This document shows, one piece after another, positions 1 through 11,708 of a DNA stretch of 64,000 nucleotides (its first letter is position 1; each line of letters starts with the position of its first letter). The translations under genes were made by a program, and so were the position numbers. The stretch lies in NCBI GenBank assembly GCA_958510825.1, contig OY294050.1:5867340-5931339 (forward strand), in the 5' to 3' direction. A model generated the notes under the pieces. That model ran no database searches, was not told the origin of the DNA, and was given only the letters and a program-made list of their open reading frames with translations. Source of the stretch: Brachypterus glaber (Eukaryota; Arthropoda; Insecta; Coleoptera; Kateretidae).

Positions 1-328
1 TTGTAAAAATAAACAGTTTAAACTTGGAAACGGTCGTGGATAAAGTATAGTATTCTACTCGCGTATAATCGCTATTAATCATTCGGGTGATTATATGTTC
101 GTTGGATAACGTTCTATTATAAAAGAGTATGTAAAAAAATAAACAGTAAAAATAACGGATAACATTTATTTTGAAATTTTGTATTTTATTTTTAAATACA
201 TCTTAATATATCTCCAAAACTAAGCATTATTAGACACTTTTTTAATAAGAATGATGATTTATTTCTTGTTGAAATTATTTAAATTTTGGCAATATTTTTC
301 TTAAAGTTTTTGATAAAAAAATATATAA

Positions 329-762
329 TAGGGGAAAGTAGGGTAACGGTGATCATCATTTAATCAAATGGTAATTAAATTATATAAAAAACAAGTTTTC
401 AAGTTAAAACCCTATCATTAATTACATGTTACGTATAACTAAAAAGTAGAAAACAAGAGAAAAAAATTCAAAAACTCGATTTTTAAAAGAAGAGTTATTA
501 AACGTTTTTTAACCTATTAAAAATTTCAAAAAATTTCTTTTAAAAATGTGCGCAGTATTGCCCCATGGTGCGCACCATTGCCCGAAATGCGCTTTGTACT
601 TTTATATTTTTTTGTGATTATGGTAAAAGCTACCTAAATTTTAATGATACTCGTTGATAGTCTATTAAATAAGGCTTCTTTTGCCACATTTTTGTAACAT
701 TCATAAGGCGTCAATCTTTTAAAGTTTTGCTTAGGTGCGCACAATTCCCCGAATTTCCCCTA
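329..762. mobile_element. MITE-like element with TAGGGGAAA ends
   Basis: The left end reads TAGGGGAAA and the right end TTTCCCCTA, so the stretch has short terminal inverted repeats; if the outer TA is a target duplication the element is 331-760. Inside lie several GTGCGCA/ATTGCCC motifs (about 546-590 and 733-742) that stand out from the AT-rich surroundings. No coding frame is present. Class is inferred from structure only. Confidence 0.4.
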
Positions 763-1477
763 CTTATTTTTTTTTAACTTGGTTATAGAACAATCTATTC
801 CAGGAAAATAGTTTTTATAAATATGATGACACTTACCAGTAAATAGCCCGCCCGACGCTGGTGCCTCACCCTGGATGAAAAATATTTTCGCCGCGAAGCT
901 CAGGGGGCGATATATTTCAAAAGTTTTCAACTCATAAATCATCGTGAGAAGTCAAAGGTGAGCTCACAGGTTTAATTTTAAACTCTATTATATAGTGGGG
1001 AAAGCAACCCCCCGAAAACACTGTCCGACACGAAGACATCCTTTCAAATTGATAAATATTTAATAAACTTAACAAACTTTTCTTAATAAAAGTATAATAC
1101 TTTGTTAACTCTGTTTAATACTTTCCAAATATTTAACTAAACAGTTCTAAAAGTTTATGTAAACGAAATACTAGCATACTTTTTTGACCATTTTTTTTTG
1201 CCTAATAGCTTTTTTCTTCAAGCGTACTAAAAAGTCCATATTTTATAACTGAGCACACTAGTTAGAAGTGATCTATTTTTTTACAGTTAAAAAATGAGTT
1301 CATTGTTGTACGCCGTAAAAAAAGTTAGTTAGCAAAAGCACCACTGGCGGCAGCATTCTTTGACTTTGATGACAGCCATACTTCAATCTTGTTTGTTTAT
1401 TATGTAAACAGGTGTATGACATGAGATTCTGTGCAAAAACCTTGTGTGAAATTGATTAAAAATGATTGGAAGAATCT
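763..1477. other. AT-rich intergenic stretch
   Basis: I see no coding frame, tRNA or repeat arm here apart from poly-A and poly-T runs. Confidence 0.4.
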
Positions 1478-1640
1478 ATGTTTTATACCCCTACAAGTCT
1501 CTCCGAAATTGCAAATGCTACATTAGACAAGTTACCATCGAAATCGCAAAAAGTGTACGATTTAGCCTACGAAAAAAATTTAAAATGACGTAAGGAAGGT
1601 TTAAGTTTATTTCGAAAGGGTTTTATTGGCCTATTTTAAT
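1478..1640 (+). pseudogene. Fragment resembling N-terminus of tyrosine-recombinase-like protein
   Basis: From the ATG at 1478 a 36-codon frame contains TLDKLPSKSQKVYDLAYEKN and ends at TGA 1586-1588; after the stop the same frame continues RKEGLSLFRKG to about 1640. The pattern LPxKSxxxYxxAYxxF followed by WR is, as I recall it, typical of the helical N-terminal domain of Crypton-derived or phage-integrase-like proteins that are common in insect genomes. The TGA sits where a tryptophan (TGG) would be expected, so this looks like a decayed copy. It is too short for the catalytic domain and none is visible nearby. The family assignment rests on motif memory alone; it could also be a chance frame. 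Confidence 0.3.
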
Positions 1641-2259
1641 AAAAAAAATTTACTTTATTACTGAATAAATTAAATTCAAAAATTAATATTTAAAAAAATA
1701 TATAGGATGCTTGAAGAAAAAATGGTATGTTTCACTCAGAGGAAAAGTGCTTTTTTACTAGTCTGTAGAATTTACGGACGACGCGAAGCGGAGTCCGGAA
1801 ACTACAGACTTTTCCTCTTAGTAAAACAATATACTATTTTTCATAGTTTTCGACTAATCAAAAAAATAAAAAAAATTCTCCGTTTACTATACACTCCAAA
1901 ATTTCGTTGGATTTTTAATACTGAATGTTATTTGTTAATACATATCTTTTATTTATATCGCCACCATTGGTATTTAATACTTTACTTGTGATATTAAATA
2001 CTGCACTGTGTGTATTGTATACAAAATGTTGTCATACTAACATAAAGACCGTGCTGGTACATTTGGATCCCCACGCAACAAACGAAAAAACTAAAAAAAC
2101 AAAGAATTAGGTTATGTTACATCGGACGTAAAAATAGTCACTTTTTATTTATAAAATTAACCATTAAGCCAGAAAGGCAAACAATACAGATATCCGAAAG
2201 CAGTAATGATTAGCCAATATAGAACGGTGAATGGGTCCATCCCATTAGTGTAATGAAAG

Positions 2260-2420
2260 CTAAAAAGCCCGAAGGCGGCTGCCGGCCGATAATTAGCCAA
2301 CAAACCGCCGACGCGTTCAATGAAATTACTTACTCTGCTTAACCGCATAATCTACCACCGCCGGCGACATGCAGGAGACGCTGAGATTCCGTCACTGGAA
2401 AGTAACAGATAGGTCTATTC
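2260..2420. promoter_or_regulatory. CpG-rich patch, possible promoter or first-exon region
   Basis: This stretch holds more than a dozen CpG dinucleotides (for example around 2273-2290, 2306-2316 and 2358-2367) in a window that is otherwise AT-rich and CpG-poor. No matching copy was noticed elsewhere in the window, so it does not look like one of the local repeats. A promoter or conserved exon is an inference. Confidence 0.3.
2334..2370 (-). CDS. Candidate first coding exon (12 codons then splice donor)
   Basis: On the minus strand an ATG at 2370 opens MSPAVVDYAVKQ plus one base and is followed at 2333 by GTAAGT, a near-consensus splice donor after AGA. It lies inside the CpG-rich patch. A gene with this exon would continue toward lower coordinates and out of the window, since no second exon is recognisable between 1 and 2333. 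A 63-codon frame that reads through the donor (2348-2157) has no recognisable domain and is probably intron. The product is unknown and the whole exon call is tentative. Confidence 0.2.
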
Positions 2421-2548
2421 AGATTGCGAGATATCATACTTCAAAAAATTACTAACACAAAGTCCATCCAGCTGGAACAACTCAATTTAATTAAAACCCG
2501 TTTCAAACTTATTCTGTTTGACTGGCACTTTTTGATTTTAGGTCTGTT

Positions 2549-2825
2549 TACATTACATTACATGTTTGTTTAACCTAGTACTATTCTACTTAATTAAGCA
2601 TCCCCTAAGTCCGGGACTTGTGTGGGCTAGTAGTAGAGGGAACCACCGGCTTATACTGACGTTCGAACCAGTTTTTATAGGGAGTGTCCGCTTCACTTAC
2701 GCCTTCGCCAAATTTCAATTATTAATTAACTGAAAAAGGCAAATCGGCGCCAGTGAGAATCGAACTTACACTAGTTGGCTAGTAGACTTGTCATGACGCG
2801 GTAGACCACTACACCAATCATCCCA
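2549..2825 (-). mobile_element. tRNA-derived SINE, copy 1
   Basis: Read on the minus strand, the head (about 2825-2735) has a box A-like TGGTGTAGTGG and a box B-like AGTTCGATTCTC, the two internal RNA polymerase III promoter blocks of a tRNA-derived SINE. A body of about 170 bp follows and the element ends in a short TGTAA pentamer tail (2549-2563). A second copy in the same orientation lies at 40626-40917, aligning from head to tail. Non-autonomous; it would rely on a LINE partner for movement. Confidence 0.7.
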
Positions 2826-3288
2826 GATTAAGAAGTATCACACATTAGTTTACAATGAAACAAGTTATTTTTTCTCTAAATTGAAATTGAACTGGTATAT
2901 CTTTTAATCCAGTAGGCTATAACATGGTAATCTTATGGTAATCCTGTCCGATACTGCGAATAATAGTTAACGATACTACTGCGATAACTTCCGTGCAGGA
3001 TTTACAAAAGGCTTATTTTCAAATGGCCCAGATTTGAAACATTTATAAAAGATAGCGGCTGAATTTTCTTATTTTCCTTCACTTTTTACTCGCTTTTTAC
3101 TCCATTTTACGCTTTTTTTTGCTATATGTGTACTTAAGCTATAAAGGACCTCTCTTGCACCAAATTTGCAGATTTCAGAGCATGCTCTTGGGACAAATCA
3201 AACTGACTTTTTGGGTAAAATTTTATACTTTGATAAAGCCAAATCTTATACTTAATTTTAAAAGAAATTGAAAAATAACCGGTGGATA

Positions 3289-3540
3289 GATAACACAGGC
3301 CCACGAACAAGATAAATTGTCTGTGCTGGTGTTAAGAGCCACCTATTTTTATGTATTTTGGGATGCTAAACACAAATCTGTAAAAAAAGCAAAGCACTTC
3401 ATGGGCTCATTTTTTTGCTGCACTGAAAAACGATCTAAAATGCCTTTTTTTTGACAGATTCGTGTTCAGCATCCCAAAATACATAAGAATAGGTGGGTGT
3501 CAACCCCAGCACAGACCACTTTTTTTATTTTGTGGATCGG
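3289..3540. mobile_element. Foldback MITE, about 250 bp
   Basis: Two arms of roughly 100 bp pair with each other: the left arm includes ATTTTGGGATGCT (about 3356) and the right arm AGCATCCCAAAAT (about 3468), with further matches out to GTCTGTGCTGG / CCAGCACAGAC. A stretch at 58024-58120 begins with the same AACACAGGCCCAC and looks like a diverged relative. No coding potential. Confidence 0.6.
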
Positions 3541-4316
3541 TGTAATTTTAAAATATGCGAAATGACACGATCCTTTTTTTAAATTTAGTAAAAACATAAA
3601 ATATAAAAGTTTTTGCCTTTAGATAACCAAAAAAAAAACTAAAAAAGTCTAACCTAAAAAAATTGTAGGTAATTTAAGTGCAATAAAAAAAAATCAAGTT
3701 GAACCGTAAATGCAAACTAGGCATTATCTGGCGGGAATACACATTCTTTTTTACGGGACGTCGTTTCCGTCATTTCGTCATTTCCTGAGGTTTATACTTA
3801 ATCTATTTGTGCTTTTTTATGCGCTTTATTTCGTCCCTAAGGATAATTTCGCTGTTAATTATTTTAAGGTTATTGCTGCTGAGATTTACTAAAAAAAAAC
3901 ATTACTTTTTTTTAACCAATTAAAAAAATAAATCTCTTATAAATAAATAAAATAATTTTATGCGATACTAAAATATATTAAAGTTAGTGTCTTTAAAATT
4001 GTACAAAACGACAGGTACTCCAGAGGTAGGTTTTGTAGTTTAACTTACATTCTTCAATGAATATATCACAAAAGCTCATTAGTTTGTAAGTAAACTCCTT
4101 AATCTCTACCAGTGTACTGGTACTAGAATTTCGTATAAAATAATGCTTGTAGTTTGACGCTTCATTTAGCTATTCTGTTCTACCCCACTAACCCACAACA
4201 ACTTAGACTCCATTTTATCCATTAGACACATCAATCTATTAGTAACTTTTAAACTGTTACGTTTTCACTCTGTTATAATTTCAGTATGGGATTGTTGTAT
4301 GATGCGTAAATTAAAA

Positions 4317-4806
4317 AATAGTTTTTATCCAATACATACAGATAATGAGACAATTACCAGCTTTATTTTAAATAGATAAACTCAATAATAACCCCCGCGT
4401 GGCTTTTACTTTATTGAGTGGATAATTATTTATTTTACCCACTCAAATGTCACCTGTCAAATTATTTTCTTGTAAATGTCATTAAAATTTTTAATACAAA
4501 TATGAATTTCTAAGCTATTTATTGGATAAAACCTTGTCTGGCACTCATGGGTAAACCGATATTGCCCTCTCGAAAATTAATCTGCTTGGCTGACGCCTCG
4601 CAGGTTAATTTTCTCATGGGCAATATCTTACTTTACCCAATAGTACCATAATAGTTATTATATAACAAGTGACAGTTGAGTGGGTAAAATAAATAATTAT
4701 CCACTCAATAAAGTAAAAGCCACGCGGGGGTTATTATTGAGTTTATCTATTTTAAATAAAGCTGGTAATTGTCTCATTATCTGTATGTATTGGATAAATA
4801 ACTATT
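4317..4806. mobile_element. 490-bp MITE with ~150-bp inverted arms
   Basis: The ends are AATAGTTTTTATCC and its inverted match GGATAAATAACTATT. The outer ~150 bp on each side, including CCCCCGCGTGGCTTTTAC and its reverse complement, form long inverted repeats. The middle contains a second hairpin around GATATTGCCC...GGGCAATATC with a GC-rich loop. Copies at 10619-10956 and 33566-33909 share the left arm and central hairpin but lack the second long arm. Confidence 0.65.
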
Positions 4807-5253
4807 TTATTATAAATTATTTCATATTATTTAATAAAAATCTTGCTTAGCTAAACTTTCATTTAGTTACGTTTGACACATCTTTTTATAAACGTCATAA
4901 AATTTCTTAAAATTAATAACTTACCTACTAAATTATTATTTTTAAGTAAAAAAAACTATTAAACTATAAAAAAAACTATTTTTTTAAATTTTAGTATTTG
5001 AAACTGTTGTTCTGCTAAAAAAATGCATGTATTGAGTTCTAGCTCAAAAACAAGTTTTAGGGAACTTTTGTTTGGTCCAAATTAAAGAGAACTAGGTCTA
5101 TATTCATCAGTTTCATTTTGATATCTTTGTTAGTAACACCACAAATCGTCTGATCTTTCTACCTTGTGACACCCAGTATCGTATAAAGTTTTCAAATAAT
5201 ATTACATGACAAAACCATTAGCCAGAGCTCGAAGTGTTCTATTTTTCACTTTT

Positions 5254-5254
<1 letters not shown>

Positions 5255-5288
<34 letters not shown>
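5255..5288. repeat. (TAA)n microsatellite, 3' tail of non-LTR element
   Basis: About eleven TAA units directly abut the 3' end of the minus-strand retrotransposon and follow its AATAAAGG on that strand, so they most likely represent the element's tail. Confidence 0.7.
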
Positions 5289-6640
5289 CCTTTATTCCAG
5301 CCCAGAGGGCCATATACAAAAAATACAAAAAAAAAAAAATACAAAACATACAAAATATCTACAAGAAAATTAATAATTAGCCAATATACAAAAGTTCAAA
5401 AGAGCTACCGTCCCCCCATTAAAACTCTACTCCAGGTATGCTATAGATTGGAACGCCATAGAATGTCACTCCTTAGCAGAGCCACAATAAAGAGGTTGGA
5501 AGATTTATACAGCCGATCGCGGAACCCAAAAGCCCGAAATCTTCGAATAGCTAGGAAGCCATTAACACGAGCCGTAGCAAACATTTCACTAGCACTAGAA
5601 AATCTCGGTATGTTATTTAAGAGTCTAAACGCATTATTATAGCACACGCGCAGTTTATTCCACCATCCCAGTGTATAATTACACCAAAGTTCGGACATGT
5701 AGATCCCTGAGCAATATGTTTGAAATAACAGTTTTTTAATGTCAGAGTTACACTTGGAGAAACGACGGGTTAACATATTAGCAAGGACGCAGAGGGCTTT
5801 GTACTGTCTCTGAATGTCGAGATTATCGGAGAGATCACAGGTTAGAATATGCCCTAAGTATTTGAATTGCGACACTATACTTATAAGACTACCGTTAAGT
5901 TTGATCGGGGGCACCACTAAGTCTTTATAATTAGAAGGTCTGAACACCATGGCACAGGTTTTGTTGACATTATATACAAGGTGGTGCTCTACAGCGAAAT
6001 CTTCACATATCCTAATGAGTTTATACAGTCCTTCAAGGGAAGGGCACAGCAGAACCATATCATCCGCATAGCTAAGGCAGTTAATTAGCACTCCATTGAT
6101 ATAGCACCCAACACTGGAGAGTTTTAGACGAAGGTGAAGACTGTCGATGTAGGCATTAAATACATCAGGTGAAAGAAGGCTACCCTGACGCACACCATTT
6201 CTGATATAGAACGGTGGAGATAAACTGGAACCCCATCTGGCAACTCCGACTACGTTATTGTTCCAATGCGACAAAAGCCGCAACCAGAGAGAAGGCGCTC
6301 CTCGCTCCTTAAGAATCTTCATGAGGGTTGGATGATGTACTCGGTCGAAAGCCTTACTGAGGTCAAGGAATAGAGCATATACAGGAGTTTTCAGGTTGAC
6401 ATAGTATCTAATAGTTTCCTTGAGTACAAAAACAGCTTCGGAGGTTCCTAAACGCTTCTTAAAACCAAACTGGTTAGGTTCCGTGGAGAGAAAGGGGCTG
6501 AGCACATTAAGCATTATGATTTCAAGAACTTTAGACATAGCCGTAGAAAGAGCAATAGGCCTATAGTTGGACGATGCAGACACGTCTCCAGTCTTATTCT
6601 TAAGAACAGGTACAAATATGGTTAATGTATTGCTGATCTA
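5289..6640 (-). mobile_element. 5'-truncated non-LTR retrotransposon (CR1/Jockey-like)
   Basis: The element reads on the minus strand. It starts inside the reverse transcriptase at about 6640 (the reading frame is already open there, with FVPVLKNKTGD before the SNYRPI block), runs to a stop at 5441, has a ~150-bp 3' UTR ending in AATAAAGG, and finishes in the (TAA)n tail. The endonuclease, ORF1 and N-terminal RT motifs are missing, as expected from 5' truncation. I did not find a convincing target duplication because the tail is a microsatellite and the 5' junction is uncertain. Confidence 0.8.
5441..6583 (-). CDS. Reverse transcriptase fragment of non-LTR retrotransposon
   Basis: A 380-codon open frame, with no internal stop, encodes the core of a LINE-type reverse transcriptase that would copy element RNA at the chromosomal target. 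Visible motifs in order: SNYRPIAL near residue 5 (motif 2a region), FLDLSKAFDRV at 72-82 with catalytic aspartates, GVRQGSLLSPD at 130-140, and the catalytic YADD at 172-175, followed by a thumb/C-terminal region ending in a segment with RLLNNIPRFSSASEMF. No RNase H is present, which with the C-terminal pattern favours CR1 or Jockey-type clades over I/R1. The annotated start at 6583 is a GTG and not a real initiation site; the frame continues upstream to about 6630 where the copy is truncated. It cannot make a full protein. The intact frame suggests a fairly recent insertion. Confidence 0.85.
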   Translation of the reverse strand: MSASSNYRPIALSTAMSKVLEIIMLNVLSPFLSTEPNQFGFKKRLGTSEAVFVLKETIRYYVNLKTPVYALFLDLSKAFDRVHHPTLMKILKERGAPSLWLRLLSHWNNNVVGVARWGSSLSPPFYIRNGVRQGSLLSPDVFNAYIDSLHLRLKLSSVGCYINGVLINCLSYADDMVLLCPSLEGLYKLIRICEDFAVEHHLVYNVNKTCAMVFRPSNYKDLVVPPIKLNGSLISIVSQFKYLGHILTCDLSDNLDIQRQYKALCVLANMLTRRFSKCNSDIKKLLFQTYCSGIYMSELWCNYTLGWWNKLRVCYNNAFRLLNNIPRFSSASEMFATARVNGFLAIRRFRAFGFRDRLYKSSNLFIVALLRSDILWRSNL

Positions 6641-7319
6641 TGATTCATTAATGCGTTAGTTTACATCTTTAAAGTTTCAGAAGTGACATATTTGTTGGTA
6701 AACGAAGCATTAAAGATGTCAGAAATAATAAAAACTTTGTGAGTTTGTTAGTTGAACTAGATTCAGTCAGTATTTTTCGTTGTAATAAAATACTATTATT
6801 TACTTTAAGAATTATGTTAATAATATAAAAAGTGATTTAATTTATAGTTAAAATAATATACATAAAGACGTAAAATTTAGATAGTGGTTCAGGGTTTAGT
6901 CAGCCAGTCTAAAGTGTTCAGTAAAAATGTAGTGTGGTCAGTGATTATCTCATAACTATTAGTTTCCTAGATATAGCCATTTAAAGAACAACATCCATCT
7001 AGGAAGGGTGGATAGCCATTTTAGCTTGTTTTGGTTAGTGTGGCCAAATATCTCTTTTAGAGGAAAAGGGCGAGAAAATTCATTAATACAAAATTCTATG
7101 CAAAATTTTACTAATTCTCTATATTATAGAGTCTATATTATTATGTTTGACTTGGGATTATTTCTTAAAAGGGTCCCGAAATTTGTTAGAATTGTTTCCA
7201 AAAAATAGTTACTTAATCTTTATATGAAATTTTGAACTTTCCAAAAGTTAATTTTAATGAAAATTTAAATAACTTATCTGTCCAACAGTGCATTAAAAAA
7301 ACATTTGTTTATTTCCTCG
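6641..7319. other. AT-rich intergenic stretch
   Basis: No gene or repeat arm is recognisable between the truncated retrotransposon and the MITE. Confidence 0.4.
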
Positions 7320-7321
7320 TA

Positions 7322-7746
7322 CACGGAAAAAAAAAATTATAGCTAGGAGAGCTATAACACACATACCAAGCAAATTATAATCGCTTATTATATAAATACA
7401 AGGCTTTCTCTTACAATTATGGCAGTCAGTGTAAAAATTTATATGAAATACTTTAATTGTTTAGTGAATAATAAAATATAACAAATAGTATGGCATTTAT
7501 AGCTTAAATAGATTTAATTATTGTCCGTGCTAATAATTTTTATAATATAATAAAATTTCTGTAAATTTATAATGGTGCCTGTAATAAATATAATCGTGTC
7601 TGTAATATATATAATCGTTTCCAATTTATTTTTAACATTATTAGTTATAGTGTCCCTTATAATCTATAGCTTAAATCACTATAATTTGCCACTGTTACCA
7701 AATATCTTATAATGTATAGCGCAGAGCCCACTAATTTCTTTCCGTG
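7322..7746. mobile_element. 425-bp TA-flanked MITE, copy 1
   Basis: Terminal inverted repeats begin CACGGAAA and end TTTCCGTG, flanked on both sides by TA (7320-7321 and 7747-7748), the duplication typical of Tc1/mariner-type elements. The interior is AT-rich with repeated short TATAATC/GATTATA blocks and no coding frame. A copy of the same length lies inverted at 41169-41593. Confidence 0.75.
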
Positions 7747-7748
7747 TA

Positions 7749-9639
7749 TAGGAATGGAAATATGTTGAAGTGTTTATAATCTGTGATAGGTATACTTTTT
7801 AAGAGATATTATCTTTAGTCTAACAAATTTATAAAAATTTTAAAGCTGGAATATAAAAAATCCTGTATGTGGAAAGCGGGTGAACTATTTTCGGGTGAAG
7901 TATTGAAATGATAGCAAAAAAATACTTACGTACGGTGTGACGTCTTTTTCTCCGACTAGCTAGACCTCTGGATTCATTGTGCTGATGCCGCATGGGTGAG
8001 GGTACGAAGATGGAGAAAAAGCACGAATATCCCAAGTAGCTCTAAAGTCTCTTTCACTACGCCATCGTTGTCAAATTAAAGCCAGCTTGGCTGTAACAAC
8101 TTTCTATAAACGAGATGTGCAGCGGTTGTAGCGATAGCATTTGACCAATTTAGGAGTCAGTACATAGTTGCTGTGCGGGTTTCACAGAAGCTGGAATATC
8201 GCTTATAGAAACGTCCTAAAGATTGACTGTATTTTCTTGTTGCCAACATAAACAAAATAAGAGTGAGTGACTCTAGGCAATAATGCTAGCATTAGGCGGT
8301 TTTAAAATGCATTAAATTTCTATTATTTTTGATTGTTTTAAGATAGTTTTAAAGTATATAAAAAAGAACACAAATAGCTGTGGTGTTATTTTGTACTATT
8401 TATTGGCTGCGCCAAGTCGATTATAGCAAACTAAATTACAGAAATAAAGCTAAACGCTGGTTTAAAATGCGAGGTACAGCCAATTTAAGCTGTAAAATTT
8501 AAGCGTGTTACTTACTTACTAAAGCGGTGTATTTATAATGCGGTAAATTAGAATGGCCGGTAACACAAGTGTTGAACGGTGGCTTGTGTCATTGCGCGTG
8601 ACACTGTTCTGTTAATTCTATAGCGGCAGCGGCACTTAGTATAAGTGACTGCCCTTAAAGGAGGCAAAATTTACATTTTAAGGTAAAACTCATACCTTAA
8701 AAGGTATGAGTACATAACACTTTATCAAAATTATATTTAAAAAATTAGAGGTTAAATCGCCTAGACTGTTCATTCCGTGTGGTCATGTCCAATTAAAAAT
8801 AATAAATACCCTCGAAAATTTTTGCGTAAACTTTTTCTTTCTAAAATTATGGTTGTAAAAACACGTAGATTGTTTTTTGTTTAACAGCTGCTTTTTAGAT
8901 AAGAAAGTGATTTTTGCGATCGTATCGGGTCGTAACTTGGGTTAAACACGCCAGCTTGATGCATGTTTTGATTTGATATTTCATGTTCGTTTACGTGTCG
9001 GTGGCGATTTTTCAAGAAGCCTATGCATAATAATTCATATTTTTGCTTGTTTACATTTTTTAAATGAACATTTTAGTCCTTTGGGTTTATTAAAAGTTGC
9101 TTTTCTGTATTTTTTACTGTATGAATTAGGAGATGAATTATTTACTGAGTATACACAATGATAAAATTCTGTAATGGGATTAATAGGGTCTATTCGTGAA
9201 TAGACCTGATTGACAGAAAATTTCGTAGGCAATTTTAAAGAAGACTGTGCATAGTTTAATTTGTTTGATTTTAACTATATGGCTTTTTATGGCTTAAAAA
9301 AATTAAACTAGTGTCAAAAATGATTTATTTTACTGAGGTATATACAGAAATAAAAGTCTGTCCTGGGCTTATTGACTTTACGTGGAGGTAGGGATTTTTC
9401 TTCCTTTGGGTTTGTATAATATAAGTTTTTTTAAAGTATTTTATGGCTAGAAATATTCAAATCTTTGCTTTGGATTTCCTTTTTTAATATGTTTTTTTAT
9501 GCATAGAAATATTCTAAATTCAGCCACTATTAGTAGAATTAGTAGTTTTTTGGGAACAGTTATTCTAAAATGTAAAGGATCAGCCCAGTGTATGGCAGTT
9601 TTCTTCATTTCTGCCACATATATTATGTGAAGAAATACG
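7749..9639. other. Intergenic region with one short hairpin
   Basis: A perfect 10-bp stem (ACTCATACCT at 8688-8697 with AGGTATGAGT at 8702-8711) has a 4-base loop. A somewhat GC-richer patch lies at about 8535-8650. No protein-coding frame is convincing. Confidence 0.35.
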
Positions 9640-10071
9640 TGACCACTGGTCCTGAAAACCTATTCTGCAGCTCTATTCTTGGCCATTTGAAGAAATAATT
9701 CGCATACGCTGTTGCTATGGTAGCTAATATGTGATTAGTTGTACCATTAGATCATATATACATAGATATGGCATTAATGTTGATTTGTTTTATGTAGAAC
9801 ATATACAAAGCCAATTGTAAACAAACCACTATAGCGGTGAGGTTTCGAGGAGGTGGAGTATGACATATTTGTTAACAAACCACTATAGCGGTGGGTGGTG
9901 ACCAGAAGCGGGTAGGTGAAATCTACCTGGATATAGCAATGAAAACATTTCGGTTTGAAGTGGACTCAAGGCGCATCTAGAAGGGGATATATGATCTAAT
10001 GTTGTACCATAGCAACTGCATATGCGAAAAGTCAAGAATAGAGACTCTGGTCCTGAACCAGACAGACATAA
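9640..10071. mobile_element. Foldback repeat
   Basis: The right part (about 9988-10062) is the inverted match of parts of the left (about 9670-9765): TTGCTATGGTA/TACCATAGCAA, TTAGATCATATAT/ATATATGATCTAA and CTCTATTCTTG/CAAGAATAGAG. In the centre the 20-base block beginning AACAAACCACTATAG occurs twice about 51 bp apart. No coding potential. Confidence 0.5.
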
Positions 10072-10618
10072 GGACAATTGTCTTATAGTAGAACCTTATT
10101 TATTTCTGATAACACCCTGTATAGTGTATATATCCGCTTATTAAAGTAAAAGTAAATTTATTGATATAGAAGATTGTGAACCACATAAAACATAAATTCT
10201 GAGGCAGAAGTTCTACGTTGAATTACTGTTTTGATAGCTCTAATTGTTTGATTGTACCGCATACGAACGGAAATTCGCAATTTATTGCTTTTATCTTTGC
10301 CGAATTAATCATCTACTGGGTGTTAATTATTACTACGAACGCTGTTTATAAAATACCCATAATTATGTTATACGTGAAGTCTAACGGATGTGGAAACTTT
10401 AAAGAAACTTCCGTAAATGTATCAAAACAGGTTATTATGCGAAAACACAAAAATGGAACAAATAATAATTGTATTTTTTGTGTGTTTTTATTCTTAATGA
10501 TGTAGAACCATAAAAAAAAACGACAAAAAATGAGCAACATTTTTTTTAGAAATAATTTTTAATTGCCTGTAATAAAATTTAAAAAAATAAGACGTTTTGC
10601 GCCTTTAAATTGATAAGA

Positions 10619-10956
10619 AAATAGTTATTTATGGTACTAGTGGATAAAGTAAGATATTGCCCATGAGAAAATTAACCTGCGAGGCGTCAGCCAAGCAGGT
10701 TAATTTTCAAGAGGGCAATATCGGTTTACCCATGAGTGCCATACAAGGTTTTATCCAATAAATAGCTTAGGAATTAATATTTTTATTAAAAATTTTAATG
10801 ACATTTACAAGAAAATAATTTGACAAGTGACATTTGAGTGGGTAAAATAAATAATTATTCACTCAATACAGTAAAAGCCACGCGGGGGTTATTATTGAGT
10901 TTATCTATTTAAAAAAAAGCTGGTAATTGTCTTATTATCTGTATGTATTGGATACA
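10619..10956. mobile_element. MITE of the AATAGTT family, single-arm copy
   Basis: Begins AATAGTTATTTATGG, carries the central hairpin GATATTGCCC...GGGCAATATC at about 10652-10723, and the arm with GTAAAAGCCACGCGGGG. Opposite orientation to the copy at 33566-33909; related to the 490-bp element at 4317-4806. Confidence 0.65.
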
Positions 10957-11708
10957 AGATATTTTTTGGGCTCAGGGAAAAAGTTTACATTATGTGCTTT
11001 AATTTTATTTCTTCTTCATTAATTTACTTTTTACGAACAAACTAAGCCAAATAATTAAAATATTTGTATATTTTTGTAGATAATTTTATAATCTACCAAG
11101 TTTCGCCACAAATGAAAAATTATGTAAACTCTGCACTTTAATTTTAAGCTTCTTATTTTTTTTCTCATACTTACTGTGAGAGTAGGTCCTTTGCATATGG
11201 ATTTTTGAATTCCTCGTATTTTTTTTTAATATACCCTAAAATTTTCAAACTACTGTTTTGTTTTATTCCCTGGACTTATATCTCAAAATTTTTAGGTGCT
11301 GGAATTTTTCTAAGGTTAGATTCGTTTGGACATTTAGATCAGGACAAAAAAAGTTGTGATTTTTTGCCTATTGTTATTTATTCTTAAAATTATGACATAA
11401 CTTAAGTCGAGCAAATAAAGAAAAGAAAGCTGAGATTATCAAACTAATAAAACTGAGATAACTAGTTAATCACAAAAATGCTAAATGTAAGAAAATCCAA
11501 CCTTTTAAATAAAAGTAGGTAATTGTAATTGTAATTAGAATTTTTAATCACCTTGAACTTTTCAATTGATTTTCCTTCAAAACCATAAGAAATTGATAAG
11601 ATATTCTTAATGCAGTCTGTAAAAACGAAATTATTTATCTTCATTGAAATATATTTCTTCACATTTATTATAATTTATTATTGACATACAATAATAAGTT
11701 ACAATCTA

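Noticed and set aside
2735..2825. A functional tRNA gene on the minus strand
   Set aside because: It is joined to a SINE body and tail and is duplicated at 40.9 kb with divergence.
5448..5642. 64-codon plus-strand frame
   Set aside because: Antisense shadow of the C-terminal part of the reverse transcriptase.
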